DNA of 25,134 nt from a virus: IMG/VR virus record IMGVR_UViG_3300033571_002560, positions 1-25,134 of that record. One strand, 5' to 3'. Shown here in pieces: positions 1-5,255 of this stretch (positions within the stretch are counted from its first letter, which is position 1; every line of letters begins with the position of its first letter). The notes under the pieces are model-generated. The model did no database searches. It worked only from the letters and a program-made list of their open reading frames with translations, and was not told the DNA's origin. The position numbers and the translations under genes are program-made.

Positions 1-398
1 TAGTTTAAACCCAGGATATCCTTCTTGTACCCAACATAAGTAAGATTATTAGCTAAGTATTGAGGCAATTCGTATACGTTTAATCCCGCACTAGCATCAA
101 ACACAGCATACTGCGTTGACCACTTAGGAGCATAGTAATCTAATTTAGATATTGCTTCATCAATACAAGTCTTTATTTGAAAAGGAGTTAACTCAACTGA
201 TACTACAGGGTGGCCTAATTGAGCTAAAACATAATCATGTATTGATTGCTCAAATAAATTAAATTGGACCCCATCTGCCTCTAGGTTTTTATTTAATTTC
301 TCTTGATTTATATCACTACCGGGAGCATACTCTGTTAACTTTTGACCACCGTATCTCCCGTAGCTAGACCCGTAACTTGTTATCAATGGGATTGTCAT
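1..398 (-). CDS. Partial phage structural protein candidate, C-terminus outside window
   Basis: An open frame starts at ATG 398-396 and runs without a stop to base 1, giving 132 codons, so the 3' part lies beyond the left edge. The product begins MTIPLITSYGSSYGRYGG, a Gly/Tyr/Ser-rich head. At about residues 59-84 it then carries a helical segment (LAQLGHPVVSVELTPFQIK, then CIDEAISKLDYYAPKW). An acidic helix of the type V-E-L-T-x-x-Q-I-x-x-x-I-D-E-A is common in small phage neck, connector or tail-associated proteins, but I cannot assign a specific homologue. The frame stays open upstream only until a TAG inside the terminator, so this ATG is the natural start. It has no recognisable Shine-Dalgarno and sits 25 nt after the terminator of the capsid gene. 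It therefore needs either read-through or its own promoter. Coding status is fairly secure; the function is a guess from position in a head/tail cluster. Confidence 0.8.
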   Translation of the reverse strand, partial: MTIPLITSYGSSYGRYGGQKLTEYAPGSDINQEKLNKNLEADGVQFNLFEQSIHDYVLAQLGHPVVSVELTPFQIKTCIDEAISKLDYYAPKWSTQYAVFDASAGLNVYELPQYLANNLTYVGYKKDILGLN

Positions 399-423
399 AT
401 AGTTATTTAGGGTCGTTAAAAAG

Positions 424-451
424 AAAAAAGCGGGCTAAAAAGCCCGCTTTT
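424..451 (-). terminator. Rho-independent terminator after the major capsid gene
   Basis: On the minus strand a perfect 11-bp stem (AAAAGCGGGCT / AGCCCGCTTTT) encloses a TTTT loop, and its 3' arm runs into a T-rich tract (TTTTTTCTTTTT). It lies 21 nt past the capsid stop codon. A small 6-bp inverted repeat (CTACTA/TAGTAG, 462-478) overlaps that stop codon just before it. The plus-strand reading also ends in TTTT, but no plus-strand gene approaches it. The role is to end the head-gene transcript. Confidence 0.93.
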
Positions 452-471
452 ATTACTCTACCTACTAGTTA

Positions 472-2076
472 TTAGTAGTTAAAGTTACCGACTCTCTCGT
501 TACCGATCAACTCAGGGTGCAGGTAATCGGCAGCAGCACCGATGATTCTGATGACACGGTAGAATCTGCTGGCAGGCTGAATAGCAGCCTTGCCATACCG
601 GGTCATAATACCCTTTCTTGGCTGGAATGAGCCAGGATCAGTTACGGTTGGCAGTGGCATGAGTGGAACATACGGGCAGTAGACGAATCCACCATCCAGT
701 GGGCTTCCACCGTTGTAGCCGATGATTAGCTCATCCTCTGGGAACAGAGGATCAACAATCAGATCGTACTTGCCAGCGAACTTACCCTTGTACTCGATCT
801 TAGCACCCATGTTAGTGGGACCAGCATCGGCAGGAAGTCCACCTTCAAGCTTCGCGGCTGACTCAAGCATTGAAGCGATGATTGGTGACGTAATAATTAC
901 GTTACCTGGGCCACGCATTGTGGTCTTGTAAATATCTTGGCTAGCGAAATTAATCATAGCCAACATATTGCTGTACCGCTGGCCTACATGCTGTGGAGCA
1001 TAGTTAGCACCTAGGAATCTAGCAAGATCAACAACGTAAATGTTACGCTCTGGGCTAGCTAGTGAGGTTGCACCAAAACCGGCTCCGGTATTACCCCATG
1101 AGAATGAACCTGGGTTCCACTCTTGCGCTCCGTTGGTTCCTACTGTCTTGCCGTAGTAATTGCTTCCGAAAGAATTGGAGTTAGCCAGTGGATCAAGTGA
1201 CTTTGCATTCCATCCGCCAATAGAATTGGTAGTACCAGCGAAACCATAAGCAACCATTCGGATATCTTCGATTAGCTCACGATCAATCTCAAGTGAAAGC
1301 TCTTTGCTGAGTAGCTCAGTAAGCTCCCGCTCTAGATCAAGATTGTGATAAGCCTTAAGGTCTTGTGAAGCCTCAATCGTCCAAAGTGCTCTCATCTTGC
1401 GAGTAAGAGCTACAACTGGCTGTTGCTCAATGTGGAACTGAACTTCTGGAATTCCAGTGCCGTCTAGACGCTCACCGGCTGATACAACCCAGCCTAGAGT
1501 AGTTGATGGATCAGGGAATGAAGCAATTCTACCACCGTAAGTGGTTGAGGGTGAACCTCTAGTGTTGCTTAGTACTGAGGAAAGGTTAACTCCACCAAGA
1601 GCAGTAGCTCCACCAAGAGCAGTAGCTTGGAAGTAATCAAATCTTCCGCTGTTGGTTCCAGTCGTATCAATTGGGAACGTAGCAGTCACGTTGTTAACAT
1701 TGTACGTCAGGTTAAACTTGCTATAAACAGTTTGCTGTGATCCACCGCTCCATCTGCTGTTGCCAAGATAGAAAATTTGGCTTACAGGAGCATCCATTGG
1801 CTGAGTTGAGCCGATGTAGTTGAATACTAGGTTTGGGTAAACTCTACGAACGAGAGGGAACGCAAACTTCTGGAATACGCCGATGTTACCGACAGTGGTT
1901 CCACCTTGGCTTACGACTTCTTCGTTCATCCGATTGCTCTCGGCTAATACAGCCTTAGCTTGGTTCTCAAGCAGTTGAGCAGTAACCCGAGCGGTATATT
2001 CATTCTTGATACCGTCAAGGGCTTTTGACCACTTCTGAACTAGTTCAGGTGATCCTCCGATTTTTGATACGTCCAT
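472..2076 (-). CDS. gp23: Major capsid protein, T4 gp23-like
   Basis: 534 aa, close to T4 gp23 (521 aa). It forms the hexamer shell of the prohead and is matured by the gp21-type protease encoded just upstream. Residues 59-82 (GTTVGNIGVFQKFAFPLVRR followed by VYPN) and the QPMDAPVSQIFYLG segment (92-105) correspond to the conserved gp23 pattern 'FQKFAFPLVRRVYPNL...QPM..P...IF'. Residues 223-280 carry the typical long acidic helix (RALWTIEASQDLKA, then LERELTELLSKELSLEIDRE). Two L-x-E sequences near the N-terminus, LLE(37) and LAE(46), fit the known T4 prohead protease consensus (I/L)-x-E, so the mature protein probably begins at Ser47 or Asn38. A perfect tandem repeat duplicates the hexapeptide ATALGG at residues 151-162. 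The start is fixed by a strong AAGGAGA 5 nt upstream. The gene follows the scaffold gene by 19 nt and is followed by a terminator. Identification is secure; exact relatives are not determined. Confidence 0.95.
   Translation of the reverse strand: MDVSKIGGSPELVQKWSKALDGIKNEYTARVTAQLLENQAKAVLAESNRMNEEVVSQGGTTVGNIGVFQKFAFPLVRRVYPNLVFNYIGSTQPMDAPVSQIFYLGNSRWSGGSQQTVYSKFNLTYNVNNVTATFPIDTTGTNSGRFDYFQATALGGATALGGVNLSSVLSNTRGSPSTTYGGRIASFPDPSTTLGWVVSAGERLDGTGIPEVQFHIEQQPVVALTRKMRALWTIEASQDLKAYHNLDLERELTELLSKELSLEIDRELIEDIRMVAYGFAGTTNSIGGWNAKSLDPLANSNSFGSNYYGKTVGTNGAQEWNPGSFSWGNTGAGFGATSLASPERNIYVVDLARFLGANYAPQHVGQRYSNMLAMINFASQDIYKTTMRGPGNVIITSPIIASMLESAAKLEGGLPADAGPTNMGAKIEYKGKFAGKYDLIVDPLFPEDELIIGYNGGSPLDGGFVYCPYVPLMPLPTVTDPGSFQPRKGIMTRYGKAAIQPASRFYRVIRIIGAAADYLHPELIGNERVGNFNY
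1591..1626 (-). repeat. Perfect 18-bp tandem duplication inside the capsid gene
   Basis: TCCACCAAGAGCAGTAGC (plus strand) occurs at 1591-1608 and again, identically, at 1609-1626. It encodes ATALGG twice in frame at capsid residues 151-162. Identity at every base, including silent positions, suggests a recent slippage event, an assembly artefact, or strong constraint. Confidence 0.9.
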
Positions 2077-2081
2077 GATTT

Positions 2082-2088
2082 TCTCCTT
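2082..2088 (-). promoter_or_regulatory. Strong ribosome binding site of the capsid gene
   Basis: AAGGAGA on the minus strand ends 5 nt before the capsid ATG (2076-2074), inside the 19-nt gap after the scaffold stop. It is the strongest SD in the window, fitting a protein needed in very high copy number. Confidence 0.85.
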
Positions 2089-2095
2089 GAAAATA

Positions 2096-2731
2096 TTAGT
2101 TAGACATCAATCTCATGACCTCTTCGGTCAAAAACTTATTGCCATGCGTCTCAGGTTTTGCGCTCTTGCGCTCTTCTAACCTTTTCCCTTGACGTTGGAA
2201 ATTTTCCTTTGAAACAACTTCAGCAGTATCAGAGAGCTTCATTGAGGTGACAGCCCGTGATTCAGCTAAATTAACCTTCGCTTGCTTAACATTCTCCTCA
2301 AGTCTCTCATTTTTATCTGATAAGACCTTCAGAACATTCTTAAGCTGTACGTTCTCCTTGAGTGAGCGATCTAGTTCCCCGGCAAGGACATCTACTTTCT
2401 TGGCTAGTGTGTCCTGCTCTAGAGCCATTAAATTAATGGCATTAACTTCGTCATCGTGAGAAAGCTCTGTAACAAATAATGACTTAACTGATTCATACAG
2501 TTGAGCATTACGATAAGTCTCATTCTCAAGCTCTAGTTCTTTAATGGCTTGCTCCTTGAGACGTTCAATCTGACCTCTTAGATAAGACTTTACCTTAACG
2601 GTAAGGTCTTCTGTCTTAGCATTAACCTCTTCCTCGATCTTCTTGTGAACCAAGGTGGCAATCTTTTCTACCGTTTCCTCGGTTAGACCGTCTGGTAACA
2701 GGCTAGCAATTTGTTCTAATGACTTGTTCAT
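2096..2731 (-). CDS. gp22: Prohead scaffold (core) protein, T4 gp22-like
   Basis: 211 aa, somewhat shorter than T4 gp22 (269 aa). It is expected to form the internal scaffold on which the capsid shell assembles and then to be degraded by the prohead protease. The sequence is almost entirely helical and charged. It has an N-terminal LPDGLTEETVEKIATLVHKK segment (residues 13-32) of the gp22 type, a long Lys/Glu coiled coil over roughly residues 30-165, and a short conserved-looking tail (FLTEEVMRLM, about 200-209). It contains several L-x-E tripeptides, such as LKE, LEE and LAE(about 155), that could be protease sites. It lies between the protease (31-nt gap) and capsid (19-nt gap) genes, the canonical 21-22-23 order. 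GGAGA lies 12 nt before the ATG. The call rests on gene order plus coiled-coil character, since gp22 proteins diverge strongly. Confidence 0.88.
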   Translation of the reverse strand: MNKSLEQIASLLPDGLTEETVEKIATLVHKKIEEEVNAKTEDLTVKVKSYLRGQIERLKEQAIKELELENETYRNAQLYESVKSLFVTELSHDDEVNAINLMALEQDTLAKKVDVLAGELDRSLKENVQLKNVLKVLSDKNERLEENVKQAKVNLAESRAVTSMKLSDTAEVVSKENFQRQGKRLEERKSAKPETHGNKFLTEEVMRLMSN

Positions 2732-2743
2732 ATAAACTATTTA

Positions 2744-2748
2744 TCTCC
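2744..2748 (-). promoter_or_regulatory. Ribosome binding site of the scaffold gene
   Basis: GGAGA (minus strand) lies 12 nt before ATG 2731-2729. It overlaps a GATAAATA string and a small palindrome (ATAAA-TAG-TTTAT, 2732-2744). The spacing is long for an SD. The GATAAATA resembles a phage late promoter box, but a promoter here would start transcription almost at the ATG, so I read the site as an RBS. Confidence 0.5.
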
Positions 2749-2762
2749 GTAGTAAAATATTT

Positions 2763-3551
2763 TTACTTTTTTCTTGGACCATGCTTTCTAGCGGTTTTTA
2801 TTATTGATGTTCTGACAGGCCCACCTTTCTTGCCCTTACTCGCTCTCTCTGCGACATCAAAACCTTTAGGGTCATCATCATCTCGCCCAGCGGCTCGATT
2901 TGATCTTCTAGCTATAGTATCACCCTTAACTTCATCTACTTTATTTAATTTAGCATCAATTTTCTGCTCTAGAAGCTTGAGGAAGTATCTTTCGCTAACA
3001 ACATTTCTAATTGTTGATTCAATTATTCTCTTATCTCTAGTTAACTGTTTTGATTCAGCTAAAGTAGGATAAGCTCCACGAGTTGAGGGGTCAGCAACAA
3101 TATCAAAAGTAACTAACTTAAAGTCTTCGTTTACTGTCTTGTAATCGCCCTTAGACTCGCTTAGGGTTCCCATACCACGGCTTGAAATTCCAATTTTAAC
3201 TCCACCCTCGATAAGGCCTTGAACAACCTTTCCAGCAGGAGTTGGTAGAATTTCAGCTTCGCCGATTACTTCTTTACCTTCCATCCAAAGACCAGTAATA
3301 AGGTGGGAAGCATTTGACAGCTTAACCATGTCGTAGGTTGGGTGATCTAGTTCACCTACAAGTCTACGATCCTTGATTGATTCGTTTAAAGACTTGATTG
3401 CACCTTCAAGAACTTTCTGGGGGTAGACTCTACGGTTATTGTTGGCTTCATCCGCACGTTGAAAAATACCGCGAACTTTTAGAGGGCCTGTCTTGCCCTC
3501 ATTTATTACGCGCATATTTTGGAGAATAAAGACATCTTGAAGTTGTTGCAT
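2763..3551 (-). CDS. gp21: Prohead maturation protease, T4 gp21-like
   Basis: 262 aa from ATG 3551. It is a serine protease of the prohead core that cleaves scaffold, core and capsid proteins after (I/L)-x-E. Key segments are RRVYP near residue 41, VGELDHP with His70, GISSRGMG with Ser123/Ser124, and FDIVADPS with Asp150/Asp154. These are the conserved blocks of the gp21 family: the GELDHP His, the SSRG nucleophile region and the D-x-V-x-D-P-S block. PTLAE at 162-166 is a candidate self-cleavage site that would remove a Lys/Arg/Asp-rich tail (167-262) ending ARKHGPRKK. The frame extends upstream to a GTG at 3590 inside the preceding gene, but that start has no SD. ATG 3551 follows the preceding stop by 1 nt and gives a family-like N-terminus (MQQLQDVFILQNMRVINEGK), so I choose it. 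Its SD (GGGG) is weak. Confidence 0.93.
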   Translation of the reverse strand: MQQLQDVFILQNMRVINEGKTGPLKVRGIFQRADEANNNRRVYPQKVLEGAIKSLNESIKDRRLVGELDHPTYDMVKLSNASHLITGLWMEGKEVIGEAEILPTPAGKVVQGLIEGGVKIGISSRGMGTLSESKGDYKTVNEDFKLVTFDIVADPSTRGAYPTLAESKQLTRDKRIIESTIRNVVSERYFLKLLEQKIDAKLNKVDEVKGDTIARRSNRAAGRDDDDPKGFDVAERASKGKKGGPVRTSIIKTARKHGPRKK

Positions 3552-3552
3552 A

Positions 3553-3963
3553 TTACTTACTACCCCAATACTTTTTGTTCTTTTTTGCACCTGAGTGCCG
3601 GGTCATAGTGCGGACGGCATACTTTTTAACATCTTTAAATGATGCTGGGATAGAGCCGGGAGAGAATCCCTTGGCAACTCGGCCACCTACCATTTGCTCA
3701 TCATCCTTCCCCCACTTTCTCTTAGTAACTACATAAAGGCGATCTGCGGCTTTAGTGGAGAAAATCTGACCCATGTATCCGTTCTTAAGAGCGTCGGTGA
3801 TTGAATTGTAAACTCTAACTCTGGACTTGCCTGGGGTTGTATGGGCTTTCTTCATATTAGAGCCTTGAATTGCGGCTCTACCCTCTTTTGACCCCTTTCC
3901 CTTTTCCGTCTTGCGTTCAACTAACTGAGAAGCTTCATTAAGTAATTCAATTAAATTAACCAT
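3553..3963 (-). CDS. Small basic protein of the head block, function unknown
   Basis: 136 aa, strongly basic (Lys/Arg runs at about 18-26 and 117-136, ending GAKKNKKYWGSK). It opens with an amphipathic helix (LIELLNEASQLVERK). A central segment, MGQIFSTKAADRLYVVTKRK, looks like a small folded domain. I do not recognise the family. It overlaps the preceding gene by 8 nt (ATGGTTAA) and is followed after 1 nt by the protease start, so the three are surely co-translated. A purine-rich AAAGAGAAAG before the ATG may serve as SD. By position it could be a second prohead-core or internal head protein, comparable to the small T4 genes 67/68 that sit before 21. The high positive charge would suit packing with DNA or with the acidic neighbour encoded two genes earlier. 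That role is inference only. Confidence 0.8.
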   Translation of the reverse strand: MVNLIELLNEASQLVERKTEKGKGSKEGRAAIQGSNMKKAHTTPGKSRVRVYNSITDALKNGYMGQIFSTKAADRLYVVTKRKWGKDDEQMVGGRVAKGFSPGSIPASFKDVKKYAVRTMTRHSGAKKNKKYWGSK

Positions 3964-4375
3964 ACTTTCTCTTTAACCTGTTGATGCAGCTACTTAACTT
4001 ACTATTTTTCTTAGGTTTTCCCAAAGTATTAGTTCCGATATTTCCGACCGTAGTAGTTCCAGGGGACATCTCACTTAGTAATTGTTTAGCTTCAGTCATT
4101 AATGAAGATAAACGCCCAATAAGATTCTCTAGTCTATTTTCAGTTGATTCTTGTATCTTTTGGACTTTCTTAGGGGCTTGCTTCTTTTCACCTAGGACCA
4201 TTGATACATAATCATTAGGAACTTTAATTTTACTGATATCCGGGGCATTCAATGATTGAGTAGTAGATTCCTTCAAAGCAGGCTTTAAAGACTCTGAAGG
4301 ATTTTTCGCCATGTCCTTTAATATGTCCATGGCAAAATTACCTACCGAAATATCAGGAAATTTATTATCGCTCAT
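3956..4375 (-). CDS. Prohead core-like protein with TTVGNIG motif
   Basis: 139 aa. The N-terminal 75 residues are polar and probably extended (MSDNKFPDISVGNFAMDILK...). A helix follows at about 79-103 (ENRLENLIGRLSSLMTEAKQ), then MSPGTTTVGNIGTNTLGK (103-120) and a basic tail (KLSSCINRLKRKYG). LLSE(102) just before MSPG, LGE(63), LKE(36) and IQE(76) match the (I/L)-x-E prohead protease consensus. The TTVGNIG heptamer recurs exactly in the capsid protein (residues 60-66), also a little downstream of an L-x-E site. Position two genes before the protease suggests an internal prohead core protein, like T4 gp67/gp68. The ATG at 4375 has no adjacent SD but is preceded by a hairpin that may bring GAGG close (see 4376-4405). 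It overlaps the next gene by 8 nt. Coding is certain; the core role is a positional inference. Confidence 0.85.
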   Translation of the reverse strand: MSDNKFPDISVGNFAMDILKDMAKNPSESLKPALKESTTQSLNAPDISKIKVPNDYVSMVLGEKKQAPKKVQKIQESTENRLENLIGRLSSLMTEAKQLLSEMSPGTTTVGNIGTNTLGKPKKNSKLSSCINRLKRKYG

Positions 4376-4405
4376 TCAGTTAACTAACTGAGAACAGTTA
4401 GCCTC
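4376..4405 (-). promoter_or_regulatory. Hairpin-bridged ribosome binding site for the 4375 start
   Basis: On the minus strand GAGG (4405-4402, overlapping the previous TGA stop) is followed directly by a perfect 7-bp hairpin, CTAACTG-TTCT-CAGTTAG (4401-4384). Eight nucleotides (TTAACTGA) then separate it from the ATG. Unfolded, the SD-to-ATG spacing is 26 nt, too far to work. Folded, it becomes about 8 nt. A similar arrangement is documented at the T4 gene 26-25 junction. A competing 5-bp hairpin (CAGTT-AGTT-AACTG, 4390-4377) uses the same middle arm, so two alternative folds are possible. There is no U-tract, so it is not a terminator. Confidence 0.5.
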
Positions 4406-4865
4406 ACTTACCCATCTTGGGGCCTTTCGTTGAAGATGAAGCTTTGCCGCTCATCTTCTGCTTAAGAAAGGAGGGCATCTTCTTGCGGCTAGCCTCAGCA
4501 ACCTGATCTAGCTCATCATCAGCGTCAGCGTCCTCAGCAAGTTCCTCACCCTCAAACTCCTCATCTGATTCAGTTAGTTGAGCCATTTCGTCAATTATGT
4601 TAATCATTAGATCAACGTGCTCTGATAGCTGGTCATCGCTAATTGGCTTCTCTAGATGTGACTCGCAAAGTGGGCAGACATGCTCGGCGTCAACTTGCTC
4701 GCCTTCCTGAATCTCATCTTGGACTTCCTCTTGAGCTTTCTCTTGAGCTTCATCAGCATGATCCTCGGAAACCTCGGTATTCTCATTTAATCTAACGCCA
4801 GTCTTTCCCCAGAAAGCCTGGGAAAGGATACCGTCAACTTCTTCCTTAAGTACGTCTCTTTTCAT
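4404..4865 (-). CDS. Acidic prohead-core-like protein with CPLC/His cluster
   Basis: 153 aa. Residues 30-62 and 97-124 are dominated by Glu and Asp. Between them lies HVCPLCESHLEKPISDDQ followed by LSEH, placing Cys64, Cys67, His70 and His83 in a layout that could bind a metal ion, though it is not a standard C2H2 spacing. The C-terminus turns basic (SRKKMPSFLKQKMSGK, ending KGPKMGK). LKE(8), LNE(28) and LTE(99) are candidate (I/L)-x-E cleavage sites. In T4 the small, very acidic gp67 occupies this place before 68-21-22-23 and is chopped into internal peptides; this protein may be its positional counterpart. It is the first gene after the 75-bp gap, with a CATAAATA box about 33 nt and AAGG 10 nt upstream of the ATG. 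Coding is secure from length, packing and composition; function is inferred. Confidence 0.85.
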   Translation of the reverse strand: MKRDVLKEEVDGILSQAFWGKTGVRLNENTEVSEDHADEAQEKAQEEVQDEIQEGEQVDAEHVCPLCESHLEKPISDDQLSEHVDLMINIIDEMAQLTESDEEFEGEELAEDADADDELDQVAEASRKKMPSFLKQKMSGKASSSTKGPKMGK

Positions 4866-4898
4866 AGTTAGTTAACCTTGTAATTAATTACCTATATC

Positions 4899-4906
4899 TA
4901 TTTATG
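4899..4906 (-). promoter_or_regulatory. Late-promoter-like CATAAATA box in the only sizeable intergenic gap
   Basis: The 75-bp gap 4866-4940 separates the tail block from the head block. On the minus strand it reads CATAAATA (4906-4899), one base from the T4 late promoter consensus TATAAATA. It is followed at suitable distances by AAGG (4879-4876) and ATG 4865. Transcription starting near 4892 would leave a leader of about 27 nt. Identical or near-identical strings elsewhere in the window lie in coding sequence, as expected for AT-rich DNA, so position is the main support. The rest of the gap is A/T-rich and shows no convincing terminator after the PAAR gene. Confidence 0.45.
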
Positions 4907-4940
4907 TCGCTATTAGTTCAAATAGGTTAATTTTTTTAAA

Positions 4941-5255
4941 TTAGTTCACAAATACTTTATTAGTAGGGTTTCCTGTAGTTGTATCCCCGCATGATAACTG
5001 AGTTCCAGCATAAGCTAACTTTAATTTTGAAGGACCTACAGAAACATTAGTGCTACCTATTACGACTACTGGAGCGTGAGCATCATTTCCGCACGTTGTA
5101 GGGGTATAAGCGTCTCCAACAACAACCACAGCGGCTTTAGATGGTCCAATAAACACTTGAGATGCAGCCCCTATACCATTAGTTTTTAATAAATGATCTA
5201 CTGGGCTATGGCAATGACCTAAAGTTAAGTCTAAAATTGTGGTAATTAATGGCAT
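4941..5255 (-). CDS. PAAR-type baseplate spike tip protein
   Basis: 104 aa. PAAR proteins form the sharp, metal-stabilised cone at the tip of the central spike of contractile tails (T4 gp5.4) and type VI secretion systems. The sequence has the small beta-rich, Gly/Val/Pro-patterned character of the family. It includes GIGAASQVFIGPSKAAVVVV (27-46), GDAYTPTTCGNDAH (47-60), APVVVIGSTNVSVGPSK (61-77) and AGTQLSCG (83-90). His14, Cys15, His16, Cys55, His60 and Cys89 are candidates for the buried metal site. The frame stays open up to 5297, but that ATG has no SD and lies inside the previous gene. ATG 5255 overlaps the previous stop as TAATG and has AGGAGA 9 nt upstream, so it is the better start. 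There is no fused effector domain. It is the last gene of the tail block, and no gp5 or gp27 gene lies next to it in this window. Confidence 0.88.
   Translation of the reverse strand: MPLITTILDLTLGHCHSPVDHLLKTNGIGAASQVFIGPSKAAVVVVGDAYTPTTCGNDAHAPVVVIGSTNVSVGPSKLKLAYAGTQLSCGDTTTGNPTNKVFVN

Noticed and set aside
2732-2748. GATAAATA before the scaffold start as a late promoter
   Set aside because: A promoter here would initiate almost at the ATG, and the same bases form a GGAGA SD; I annotate it as an RBS.
3552-3590. GTG at 3590 as the protease start (13 extra residues)
   Set aside because: No SD, it overlaps the preceding gene by 38 nt, and ATG 3551 gives a family-like N-terminus.
4384-4401. 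Intergenic hairpin as a terminator between the 153-aa and 139-aa genes
   Set aside because: No U-tract follows and the next ATG is only 8 nt away; a translation role fits better.
4925-4943. A/T-rich near-palindrome after the PAAR stop as a terminator
   Set aside because: Only a weak A-T stem without GC core or T tract can be drawn.
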